DNA from: Siphonodentalium dalli | Taxonomy: Eukaryota > Mollusca > Scaphopoda > Gadilida > Siphonodentaliidae | NCBI GenBank assembly: GCA_032622095.1 | Contig: CP136061.1 | Span: forward strand, 252,413,582 to 252,477,581 | Reading direction: 5' to 3' | Length of the DNA stretch: 64,000 bases | In this document: piece by piece, positions 1 to 11,800 of the stretch | Numbering within the stretch: the stretch's first letter is position 1 | Layout: each line of letters begins with the position of its first letter | Program-made: the position numbers and the translations under genes | Notes under the pieces: model-generated | Told to the model about the DNA's origin: nothing | The model's input: the letters and a program-made list of their open reading frames with translations, nothing else | Databases searched by the model: none

Positions 1-380
1 TTGTATCACTGACTTCATATGCCAGATGGTTTGGCAAGAATAAAATGTAACAGTAAGTACTGGAGTTCAAGTTAAAAGTTTCCAAGTTAGTTCAAGTCAA
101 GAACGATTGGTAACTATATATATGTATATTTTCTATAAGTTACTATCTGCATGCCAACTGGAAGAAACGACTTGATCATCCGATGGGCAATGGTTCTATA
201 TATAGGACAGGACAGATAATGCTGCTGATTGGTATTTTCTTTTTCTAAATTCGACGAGTAGGGTGAACAGGAGTTCCCCAAAAGCAACTTTTGCATTGCA
301 ATCGGTTGTTATTGGTCGCACCTATAAGTACCGGTACTCCGTTAAAATTTGGTAACGTATATTCTGTCGTGACAGTCGTA

Positions 381-1390
381 GGGTAATGTGGGGCATAATG
401 CAACGCGGGGCATAATGCGACAGACGTACGGTCGTTATCAGGCCATATGATTTTTCCATGACTGAAGTTGAATCGCACATTTATTATTTTAGTAAGACCA
501 ATCATAGAAGTGGACATCCCAATTGGACCGACATCATTATGACTGTTTAATCTCACATGCGAAACGCCGGAGTGGTGACCCCCTTTTTGAATGGTTTATA
601 ACTTCCGGTATACGGTCTTGTATATACGTTAAAACGAGAACATCTTACCACTATCACCAAAGCTACATGCGTATTTTGGTAAAGTAAGACGAGTTATATA
701 GTAAGTTGATCAGTTCTATGTACATCGGTTATTCACATTCACTCATATTTGAGGGAGAGACAGGTTGTCTGGTTGTGGGGCATAATGCGTCACTCGGGTA
801 CAACCATGCAGTACGAGAAAAAAATATGATTATAGGCATATCGCAAATCAAACCTGGAAAAATAAATCTTATCGTAACCTTAGTTCAAAAGAAAAGAAAT
901 AAAAAAACATATTCGATCATTCCCAAACATTAAAACATGATATAGATAAATAATTATTGTTAACCCTACCCCGGCCATTTTCCTGGAATCAAAACTTTAT
1001 GGTGGTATTTTACCCGCCATATAAATCAATAAAATGTCTCATTGGTCTGCTGCTATATGACTTAAAATAACGCTTATACATTCTTTCAATCCACAAAAGA
1101 AAATAAGCTGCAGACCGTCTTGCATTTATTAGGTTCGGTATATGCTGATGTTGTAATGTCAAATGTGTCGCATTGTACACCGTGTATGGGGCATAATGCG
1201 ACGGATTGGGTACGTCGACGGGGAGTACTTCTGTTCAGAAATTGGTGCCTCCCAGGCAAGTGCGAGTATTAATATATATAGTGGAAAATATTTATCTAAC
1301 TTTTAGTTTAATAATGTGTGTCCTTCCATCGTTTTAGTGGCATAGTGGGGTCTAATGTGCTTATGTGTCGCATTATGCCCCACATTACCC
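381..1390. mobile_element. Non-autonomous DNA transposon with TA flanks
   Basis: The left end GGGTAATGTGGGGCATAATG at 381 and the right end CATTATGCCCCACATTACCC at 1390 are inverted repeats, each flanked by TA. The motif GGGGCATAATGCG is repeated internally near 405, 778 and 1188, as subterminal transposase-binding repeats often are. The interior has no long reading frame, so the element is non-autonomous. The TA flank suggests a Tc1/mariner-type target, by family knowledge. Confidence 0.75.
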
Positions 1391-3530
1391 TATGTATATT
1401 TGCGACAGGTATAATTGACCGCAAACCAGGATATAGTTCGCCGCGATAACGCCAAACTGCTCTGAAATATCGCCGGTCATTCCTAGTTTGTTGGGAATTA
1501 AGAACTTGAGTTTGATTTGCCTATTTCTGTGAGTGGCGTCACGGACAAATTTTTCACACTAGCATTGTGACAGAGGTTTTATAGGGTGGATTGTGGGTTG
1601 GAGGCACTCAAACCAAAATATAGTCGCAGTTCTCCCTGGAAATTTGTACTTATTTTTTAGAGTAGGGGTAGAATAATTAGACAAACAACCCAAACTACAG
1701 GCAAATACTAATTATCTTCCTAATAATCGCGAAAGACACATAAAATTGATATTGGTCCCATTTATCTGCTCAAGAATGGGCTGAGTGTACTTTTTTCATT
1801 GAGAGAGCTATCTAATGATCTAGCAAGAGTATCTTGATTGCTCAGAATGTGTCAAGTTCCATTTTAGTTTGGGAACTGACTTCAACTGAGATCTTTTATC
1901 TCATTGGTGGGATAAGTTCCATTCCGTGCAGTGTTTTGGACGCCCACTCCAGGACCGGAATATCCATTTCGTTTCCGGTTCTATATTTTTTAATTACCGG
2001 ATTATTATAAAATTTGGAACAGATGGGAAAGCGTTGTTGTTTGTTCTCATAGTTCCCAGAGATATTTTATTTGCAGCGTCTTTTCTCCGCCTAGGCGCAG
2101 ATTATTTGATGTATAAACATTTATCATTCATAATCACCGACCACTTGAAATTTTATTTTAAAATGTGAATGATTAGTGCTCCATTCACCGTCATTGAACT
2201 TTGAATTGACGTCAACATCAAGATAAGACTCGTTTGGAAAATGTCAAAAAATCTAATTTAAAATTCAGATAATTTTTTCCAACTGTCTAAAGCACTGTGG
2301 AGGATATGCTCCTCGAAATCAAATTCTGCCCAAGCAAAATTCCGATTCCGAGCGGAAGAAGATCCGATTCCGCGAACGTTTTGCTCGATTTTCCATGACC
2401 ATGTAAAAAAAACTAACATGTTTACTAACTGGTGACGGTGTATATCGAGGGAGCAACTCATCATCTCATGTGATGACACACTCAAATGATAGGATTTGTT
2501 TCTAAGGTTTTTTGCTCTTCAATTATTCTTTAGTCCCATATACAGCACGCTGAACTAAATTACAAGGGTTGCTCACTCAAATCCACACACACAGAAGAAA
2601 AGTATGGTGTACAAATGTGAATTTCGAAGCGAATAAGATAATGTTTTGTAGAACAAATTGCATACGTGTATCCGCAAACAACCCATCGTTACTTTAAAAA
2701 TACAGTTGATCAAAATACGTAATTTCAGCTTGACAAAATGCCTTAAAAGTAACACTACCATACATTCCGATTCTGTTTTCGGAGTGTTCCGATTCACGAC
2801 ACGCACATTTTCAGCGTTCCGATTCCTGACATGGAATGATGGATAAATGTTTACTGTAATCCAATTAATTGCTTCATTTTGCTGGCTCCACGGCCATTCT
2901 ACAAGACGGTAAATTGTTCTATAATGAATAACTAAGTACATGTACAACTAATTAGTATCCTATACTACAACAGATCTACAACATTAGTACTGGTGTTGAT
3001 TTTGATGCGATGTTTTTTTTATTTTCCTATAATATCTTGAGGTACCAAACATACATGTACATGTATATGGGAAGCCAAATTGACATTTAATAAATAATTG
3101 AGCTTAAAGGTACTCAATCCGATTCGATCGTCCCCATGTCATCAGATTCCAACAACAACAATGTTTTTTAAAATGCTGCACCAGTTATCAGAATCGATAA
3201 ATTGTCCAAAAATAATGCTAAACAGTCAACTATAGTACAAAATTGCCCATAACCTGTTATTTATCAACATTTTGTTCAACAAAATTTTGCCGGTTTGTCA
3301 ATTATTTGACACAAAAAGCCACTTGATTTTAGAGTTATCCATCCTCATCCGCAATTTGGTCCGAGACCACTAAAAATTATCGGTGGTGAAAAATGATAGA
3401 TTTCAAAAATCGATATTTGATCACTCTGAACTTTGATGGGTGGGTTCTTCGACTCGAATCAAATATTTTTGACACCGAAGCCTAGGAAATAGTAATTGTA
3501 CAAGCATTAATTCGGACTATGCATCTTTGA
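1391..3530. other. AT-rich intergenic sequence, nothing recognised
   Basis: No coding exon, RNA gene or clear repeat was recognised. Short open frames at 1926-2168, 2258-2485 and 2573-2947 show no family resemblance. A TGACGTCA-like half-site (TTGACGTCAAC) lies near 2206. Confidence 0.5.
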
Positions 3531-3536
3531 GCAATA

Positions 3537-4545
3537 AGGAATCTCCAATTGCGCTTAATGCAATAAGGGAAGATCTAATTGCACTTAAGCGAATATTGTA
3601 TTGCGTTTAAGCACAATAAGGCATATCTTATTGATGTTAAGCACAAAAAGGAATCTCTAATTGCACTTTAAAAGCACAATATTAAAGGAATATTATTATT
3701 GCGCTTAAGTGCAATAAGAGCTAATTGGGCTTAAGTGGAAATAAAAATCTTCCTTACTACGCGTAAATTACGGTAATTCAAATGGTGTAGTCCATAGTGG
3801 AATGGGTGGAGTATATTTGTGACCTGGTGACTGTCCATGCGTAGGCCTATATATTCGGATTCTACTCGCACAGAGGGGTGATCTCATGATGGAGATATTA
3901 ATTGCGCTTAAGCGCAATAAGAATGAGGAGCCAGAGATGTACTCTTGGGCTCCAAATAAACATGCATGCACGTTTATTATTTTCTTGGGAAATTTCCCCC
4001 CTGCACGGTGCTTATTTGGGTCTGCACGTTTATTAATTTTGAGGCTATGAAAAAAGAAATCATCACAAACTCAAGATTTCTACATGATTCTGATATCAAA
4101 ATGATGAGCTTATAACTTTATGCATGTACATATTCAAGTATATGGCATACCGGTATATGTGAACATTTAAATATTGAACAAAACACCACATGCCACATAC
4201 TATAATGTTGATTCCTATAACTGACCTACTATAAAAATAATTGTTTACCACAGTTATGTTGATGTTTTGCTCAGAGTTCCCCCGTACTATTATTTGGGTC
4301 TGCACTTTTATTAACTTTAAATGGAATTTCCTCCCTGCACTATTATTTGGGCCTGCACTTTTATTTGGAGCCCGAGAGTAATTGCGCTTAGGTGCAATAA
4401 GAAATGTCTTATTTCGCTTAAGGCAATAAGGAGTCCCTAATTGCGCTTAAGCGCAATGAGGAAAATTCTAATTGAGCTTAATCACAATAAGAGAAGATCT
4501 TATTACGCTTATAAGATCAATAAGGAATATAAGCGTTTAAGCATA
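3537..4545. repeat. Clustered palindromic GCGCTTAAGCGC-type repeats
   Basis: Blocks at about 3537-3745, 3899-3922 and 4378-4545 repeat units like TAATTGCGCTTAAGCGCAA and CAATAAGG, spaced around 30 bases apart. The core GCGCTTAAGCGC is self-complementary. Between the blocks, 4010-4375 has CTGCAC-TATTATTTGGG-type repeats. No gene was seen. Confidence 0.65.
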
Positions 4546-5640
4546 AAGAGTCTGAATGCATGCCCCTTTAAAACTATCATCACCATTTTGAAGACAAAAG
4601 CTAAGGACCGTCATATGGAGATGTTTATCGCTAGAAAACTAGACGTTTCTAGTCGAAATCTAAAGAGCATTGCTCGGGTGAAAATTGAACTTACTCAGGC
4701 GACAACGGAACATACAGGGCGGGAATCAGAGCGAAAACATAAATCACCGATTACATCATTTTCCTGGCTTTTTAGGCAACCAAATTATAGGGGAACATGT
4801 CCCGGTTGAAGCTAGATGTAAACATTAACATAATATGTTATTAAACTTGCATTATATCTGTGTTTTTAAGTTTTTCGGTTGGTAAATTTGAAATTTGCTC
4901 GGTCGACAAGCGGAATAACTCACAATGAAATCGGCACCTGCTCGGGTGGAATGAGATTTCGAGGAGCTGATCCTCCACAGTGGTCTAAAGTAGAGTTTAA
5001 GGTCGTTAGTTAGAGCACCTTATATGGTGCTTCAACTCATTCACTGCCAACTTTCTGGGGATTTTTCAATAAATGTGTCTACCGAATAAGTAGTTGGTGG
5101 ACCCAACTATTCAAACAGAGCTGATATTTAGAGGATATTACTTGGTTGGTTTGATATTAGGCCTGATTAGGCCTGATATTAGTCCAAGATAACTTCATAT
5201 CAGCCTGAGATGGAAGTGTAAGATCGACAACTCTTTCAAACTAGAATGCACTCAGAGAGATGCCATCGTGCGCAAAAATGTAATAAACAATAATTTAAAA
5301 AATAATTTCTCTGTATTTTACTTAATTTATTTAATTTAATTTAATGTTAGCAAAAAAAGACAATTACCATTTCTCATTTCATCACAGATAAAAGGCAAAT
5401 TACTATATTAATCATTTAAGTAATTAAAACCAATTCCATGTTGCCGAAAGGATGAGACTTTAATATCGATTAAATTTTTTTCAGCGGCATATTTTCATTT
5501 TCATTTTCCGATAGTCAAAGTTGACCAAAGGAGCAATTATAAGAAATAATTAATACCATTTGTGTAAATATTGATAGCAGCCAATATTCAACAATAAATA
5601 TCAATAATTAATCAATAATTAATCAATAACGATCATTTTA
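4546..5640. other. AT-rich sequence, nothing recognised
   Basis: Contains a 122-codon open frame (4441-4809) that starts inside the palindromic repeats and resembles no family I know. From 5280 to 5640 the sequence is very AT-rich with TAATTAAT repeats. Confidence 0.4.
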
Positions 5641-5649
5641 TGTAATAAT

Positions 5650-6250
5650 AAACTCTTCAAACGGTGTTTGTGTCAACAAATGCGTTTTGTTTTGTGTTAC
5701 GTCATTCGTCGTATTTGACCCGGAACTCGGCTGAAGGTTAGGCTATTCAGCCTATTGCGTCGAATTACGAAATCGCGTTTTGAATGTCTCTCTTTTCCCG
5801 CACGATAAAAAGAGGTCTTCGCACGAACCAAAAAATGATAAAACTTCCCAATTATAAGTAAAAATACCCAAATGAAGGAGTCTATGTCATATGTAGGTCT
5901 ATGTAGGTCCCGAAGGAGTCTATAGACTCTTTGGTGTAGAGTTCTGATGGAGAAAATGTAGGTCGATCTATTTTTGTCATAACTCTGACGTATTTTGACC
6001 TGGGAGAAAAAATTGAAATCGAGCCTCACTACGAGCATGCCAGTTTTAAATATAGAAACAGGGAATCCGGACAAATGGCGATATCGGCGACAAACAAATA
6101 ATCGAAAACAACACATAAGATAAACATAGCAAAAACGCGGCACAGTAAAAATGTCAGAACGCCACGAGGTTTTACGTCGTTTTTGGTGACGTCATGGAGT
6201 GAAACGGAGTAGGGTGACACCAAGCTACGTGCGTGTGAATGTTTTTACAA
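5650..6250 (+). promoter_or_regulatory. Possible promoter region, CpG-containing with CRE palindrome
   Basis: Compared with the AT-rich surroundings this stretch is rich in CG dinucleotides (for example GTCATTCGTCGTATT, CGATATCGGCG, TTTACGTCGTTT). It includes the full cAMP-response palindrome TGACGTCA at about 6188. It lies about 2.4 kb before the first FAAH2 coding exon, where an untranslated exon is expected. No TATA box or initiator was identified, so this is a weak inference from composition and position. A 148-codon minus-strand frame here (5697-6143) shows no known domain. Confidence 0.25.
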
Positions 6251-6714
6251 AAAAATCGAGACCCCACATGCAAAATCTCAGTTTCCATTCATAGTGCTAC
6301 TGGGTATTAAATCTAATGTCTTGTTTTTTATATGAATCATGATGTATATTATTTTATTTAATGAAAATAATTTGTTTTTTGCTTTATGATGTTAGATAGA
6401 TATTTAAAATAAGGCACAAAGATCATCTTATATATTGTAATACATAATTTTATGAAACAATGGGGCAGGTAGTATTAATGAGTTTACAATGGAAATTAGT
6501 TGGAGTAATGCTATTTTTGTGCATGAATATTTGTCATCTTCATTGAGAGTTAACCTGACATCAATGTATACTCACCCTCTAAGGTCTAAAAATGGGGGTG
6601 GGCTTATCTTCGAGGACCTACACATGTATGATGTTTTGGATCAAATTGGATGCAATAACATAGACTGGACTTATCCCCAAGGATGGGCTTACCGACGGGT
6701 GTATACAGTACATG

Positions 6715-7010
6715 TTATTGTCCCCCGATGTTCTGAAAGAAAAGGGGGACTATAGAAACGGGCTCTGTCCCTTCGTCCGTCCGTTTGTCCGTCCGTCCAT
6801 TCGTCGTCCGTCCGTCCATCACACTTTTGAGTACCTTCATGGTGTAATCATCTCCTGTAACAGATTTCATCCCAGAGATTTGAAACTTCAGAATATTGTT
6901 GCCCATATATTGAAGATGTGCAACATGTATATAGATGACGGAAAAAATATTTTTTGACAGATTTATCAGGGGGGGGGGGGGGGGAGGGTCTGCAAAAAAA
7001 TTCCGTATAT
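6715..7010. mobile_element. Decayed dispersed element with CCGTCCGT tract and G run
   Basis: Begins near TTGTCCCCCGATG, includes CGTCCGTCCGTTTGTCCGTC and a 17-base G run at about 6968. Related fragments, sharing ATGTGCAACATGTATATAGA, occur at 8455-8640 and 9215-9480. No coding capacity is seen; it is a non-autonomous repeat of the kind common in mollusc genomes (inference). Confidence 0.55.
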
Positions 7011-8204
7011 AGGGCCGGGGTGGGTGGGGGTTCCAGAGGCGGAAAAAATTGTGCTTGTAATTTTTTTCCGAAATGTGTTTTTGTCAAACAATTTACAAAT
7101 ACTGACCATGTAATGTTGTTTGTAAGCATGTTAGTACCATGTTTGTTGGTATAGGGCTATATAGGCAGCTATAGTGACACTTTAGCCCAGATTTAGCAGC
7201 ATTCTGGATTTCACAGGATGGCGGCCCACTACACTTCACAGTGGACCACCATAATAGCGTTCAGGAAACTTATGATCAACGGAAGAAATATTTAGTAACA
7301 AAATTAATTTATTACCCAGTTGTATAACCTGAATAAAAGTAATAAAACCAAAAAACTGTATCACAAATTGGATACTACATGGTGAATACTCAATGATGAC
7401 TAGATATCATTAAGTTGATTAACCTTACTGTTGCATAACATGAAATTGAAAGCAGTCATGTTGTGAGCCACAATGAATTATGGATTCACTAGATATATGT
7501 AATATTATTAAAATTGGCATTATGGTTATAAAGTCATCTAAATGATCTGTACAAGTTACACTACAACTAGGTATACTGACCCAATGTATTACTGAATTAT
7601 GATAAGGCTGGTGCATTCAATGCAACAGATAAAATTATATCTAATTTTGTGGAAAACCAAACAATTAAGCCAGGCCTACAAAGTAGATAATCTTGATCAT
7701 GAGTTGCTATAGTGGAGATTCAGTCTTTAAGAATGTTTGTACCGACGGACACACGGACGGCTCGAGACGTCAACTATATACCCACCGACTGATATTGGGG
7801 GGGGGGGGGGGGGGTATAATAACCATATATCTATTTGTATACCTAACCAAAAACAATTCCCCACCCCGGTGGATAATAAGACTAAAGAGTTCTTTGGTCA
7901 TACACAAATAATTGTGGAACCCCTGACCTATTTACCACCATTTACACTGGCAAGTGTTCTCTGTCAGACACAACACACTCGATATATTAAGGCTATAATT
8001 GGGTTTAGGGCGATTTTTGACATATAGTGTACCTACACAATGCTTTATTATTGTTGTTAGATACTGAAAACACCAGTTAACACCTGGAAATAGTTTATTT
8101 TTCATTTTTCTTATCTGTGTTCACCAATTAAGTATGCTACTGCTTGAATCTTAATGATACACAACAGGAGTTTGCACCAAAAAAGGATTTATAGGAAGTT
8201 AACA
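7011..8204. other. Upstream sequence with poly-G tract, no gene seen
   Basis: Mostly AT-rich unique-looking sequence. An 18-base G run lies at about 7797-7814, following ACGGACACACGGACGG. Nothing coding was recognised. Confidence 0.4.
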
Positions 8205-8640
8205 CAGTTATTGAAGAACGGCAAAAAAAACTCTGAAATTTTGATAAAAACATGAGAAAGGGGGGGGTGGGTCCCCAAAATTTTGGAGGAATTTTTGTTT
8301 TTTTGTTGCACAAATGGGGTGGTGGGTCCCTCGGGGTCGGAAAAAAACTTTTTGGGCCCTATATGTGCAATTTTTTTCCAGACCCCCCCCCCCCCTGGAT
8401 TTATTAACCCTTTTCGACTTAAATTTCAACTTTTTAAAATAATTTTCTGTTGAGGGTACCTTCATGGTGTAATCAACTCCTCCTACATATTGGAGATGTG
8501 CAACATGTATATAGATGACGGAAAAAATATTTTTTTACAGAGTTATTAACCCTTTTCGACTTTTTTAATTTCTTTAACAAAGTGGCATCAACTTGCCACG
8601 TTGTCGGGGGACACTGTGGTCGGCTGATCTTTTATTTAGC
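8205..8640. mobile_element. Second and third fragments of the CCCCCG/CGGGGG element
   Basis: Poly-G and poly-C tracts (8260, 8388), ACCCTTTTCGACTTA twice (8406 and 8549) and the end TTGTCGGGGGACACTGTGG at about 8600. It shares GGAGATGTGCAACATGTATA with 6903. It abuts the acceptor before the FAAH2 start codon. Confidence 0.5.
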
Positions 8641-8683
8641 TAACTTTGTCCTAACTTTCTTTCTATTTCAGACAAATATAATC

Positions 8684-8866
8684 ATGGGTTTTTTCGTGAA
8701 GATCTTGAGACACATTCTGTCATTCTTCAGCTTATTGGTAAATCCTGCACTTGAGTTTATGTTCCATCTGATATATGATAGAGATGCAACTATTGTACCT
8801 CGAGTGGATAACCCCATACTGCTGCAGAGTGCATGCTCCCTAGCCAAGAAAATCAGAGAACGCAAA
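8684..8866 (+). CDS. FAAH2: FAAH2-like exon 1 (residues 1-61), N-terminal membrane segment
   Basis: Starts at ATG 8684 ([15 protein letters not shown]) and ends at AAA before the donor GTAAGT at 8867. Residues about 5-30 are hydrophobic and would anchor the enzyme in a membrane or lipid droplet. Residues 38-61 ([20 protein letters not shown]) match the segment before the amidase domain in FAAH2 proteins. A pyrimidine-rich tract plus AG at 8670-8671 lies 12 bases before the ATG, so the transcript probably has an upstream non-coding exon. An in-frame ATG at 8582 would add 34 residues, but it lies before this acceptor inside an apparent transposon end, so I preferred 8684. Confidence 0.85.
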
Positions 8867-11800
8867 GTAAGTTTAATTTCTAAAATTTTCTAAATTTTAT
8901 TTGAAGTGTTGGAGCTTGTTAGGCCATATCAACAAAAGTGTTTGTTTTTTGTTTTGTTTTTGTTTTGTTAAGTTTTTTTGTCATAACATCAAGTATCGAA
9001 ATAGAAATGCCTAATGTGGCCTTTTTATTTCAATGCAGCAGGGCCTGAGTACCAAAATCCTTTTTTTTTTGCCTTATAATTCCGTCTCTATTTTACATTG
9101 TACTTCTACATAAGACTACATAAGAAATGTTTTGGAAGCAAAAATTGACGAAAGGTAATTGAATGAAAAAGGTCTGAAATTGCCTCAGTATGCACTAAGA
9201 GTTTTTACTCCCCGAAAAATTTATTTTTGGGGGACTACCGGTATAGAAATGACTTCCATCCATCCATCTGTCCATCTGTTCCACATTATGAGTACCTGTA
9301 TTGTGTAATAAACTCCTCCTACTATTTTGAATGTAGAGAACGAAAACTTTAGGATATTGTTACCCATATATTGCTGATGTGCTGCATGTGCAACATGTAT
9401 ATATGGATGACAGAATATTTTTCCCCACGGAGTATTCCCCTTTCTAATTTTCAATTTCAAGAAAACCATATTTTTTTGGGGGATGTGTAGTTGGCGACCT
9501 TCTAGTAAAATGTATGAATAACATATGTAGCACTTGTCCATCATCGACAGACCACCACAGATCATTTTGAAGCAATATCTTGTGATCACTCAATCAGTAT
9601 CTTTCAGCCATATCATACAGCCTTAGCATGATTGCAAACTTATGTCGATTTGCATATTAAATATGAATTCATAGCTGAATTGTCGCACATAATGCCAAAT
9701 AAAATAGTGATGTTTCTTGTAATCCGCCTGGCCCTAGTTCAGCACTCCACCCATATTAATTTTATTGATTCCGTAAAAAAAAAATGCTCAAAAACCAAAA
9801 CCAAAAAAAAATCACATTTATAGTAAAACTGTGCTGATCAATCGTCAATCTATATGGCAAAATCTGACAACACAAGAGGGACCACTATTTTATATCTATA
9901 AAAATAAATCACCATCTAGCAACTCATGTATCTATATATATGTATATAAGAGTAGAATCTGTCTGTCCATCTGTCTGTCCGGATTTTTCTCCCAGACTTC
10001 TGGTCCGATTTCAACCAAATGTGGTTTGGTGACTCGGGGGTACCCTGGCGGAGGTCAACAGCATTAGTTTTTCAAAATTTTGATTTAAAAAAAATAAATT
10101 TAATAAATTACAAAAAAAACAAATACGCTCATTATGGGCCTATTTCATAACCAGATGTACTCTCTTCATAAATGTGTTTTCACTGTGGCCCGCGTCATCC
10201 AACAGAATAATGGGTATAAGTCCACTATGGGCTTAAACAAGTCCAATATGAACCAATGTCAATATTTAGGTCCAATATGAAACTATTTTGCCGAGGATAT
10301 ATTGCAGTATCATAATAATATGATCAATATATATAAAAGAGTTGGATCTGTCTGTCATGTGCGCAAAGCACATGCAGGGGCCTTTACACAGGGGCCAAAG
10401 GCCCCTAATGCATGAAGGTGCAGGGCCGCAGGCTCCTCCCAATTTGAATAAAGGCTCCCGATGGGAGTGTTTCAGCTAGTATTTCATATAATCACCAACT
10501 GTGTTGAATCATGTTTGATGCTGGTGTTCATATAGAGACTGTGGTCACGTTATAGATGACCGTTCCATGCCTTAATTAGTGCTGGTATCGCATCCTCACA
10601 TCGTATTATATCTGTGGGTTTGAAATTAAGGGTAAATGTCTTGGATATCAGTCCTGATTCAGTATATTGAAAAAGTACATGGCATAATTTTTTGTCATAC
10701 CGGTATAACATGATATCTCCCCCTGGACATTCCCCCCCCCCCCCCCCACCACCTGTATGACTAAAAAAAATTGTACTCATTTTATATTGTTTTGTGCTGT
10801 TTTTCCAAGTGACAAATTTTTTTTCTTCACACATTTCATAGTTTCATCCTGAAATGTGGTTTATTTTTTTTTTATTGAAATTTATTTTTAAGTGTCCAGG
10901 CCTGTCTAGGCTTGGACATTTTTTTCTGCCCATTTCAGGGTCAAATGATGTCAAATGTGTGAAATTGTTTTTTGGTCACACATGGGGGGAGGGGGGCGGG
11001 AGAAGATATCCAGTGGGGGGGGGGGGGGGGGGGGTGAGGGTGGGAGATGATGTGTTACACCGGTATACTATCCATAGAAATGGAAGGTATTTTCTTCGCA
11101 ACATCATCAAAGTCAGGCACACTTTTGAAAATGACAGACTTCTGTTATTACCTGACAACTTGACATAAGACGATGCCTGAAATATTTTATCAAAGCTTGC
11201 TGAATATGTGATATATTGTAGCTAAAGGCAGTTGAGGTGATGGAGGTGTTCATTGCGAGAGTGAAGGAAGTTAATCCCATTGTGAATGCTGTTGTTAAAA
11301 CACGATTCAAGGAAGCACTAGATGAAGCTGGAAAGGTGGATGATCGACTTGACGCTGGCGGCATCGATGTAAAATATATTGCTGAACATGAACCTTTTCT
11401 AGGAGTTCCGATGTCTGTTAAAGAAGCCTTTCAAGTTAAAGGTATGATGAATTTGTTTTATTTTGTTTTAACCCTTTACCCAACAGAAGGGCCCTGTGCC
11501 AATGCATTCTCTTATATATGCGAGTCGACCATAGGTCGCCTCGCATATATAAGAGAATGCATTGGCTTAACACATTAAAAATTATAAAATTGTTAAAGAA
11601 TGTAAGAAAAAATGGTAAAAAGTGTTAAAAAAAGTTTTTTTTTAGGCCAATGCATTCTCTTATATATGCGAGGCAACCTATGGTCGACTCGCATATATAA
11701 GAGAATGCATTGGCACAGGGCATAACTGTAACTATCACAATGTCGTCAAGGAGCCGGTTCCAATGATATCCATATTTGTATGGTTCTATTGAGACAGACC

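Noticed and set aside
5697-6143. 148-codon minus-strand frame as a gene
   Set aside because: No recognisable domain, basic and hydrophobic mixture without pattern, and no splice or start support; the region is better read as a possible promoter area.
8582-8683. Upstream in-frame ATG adding 34 residues to FAAH2
   Set aside because: It lies before a good acceptor (8671) in what looks like a transposon end, and FAAH2 proteins need no such extension.
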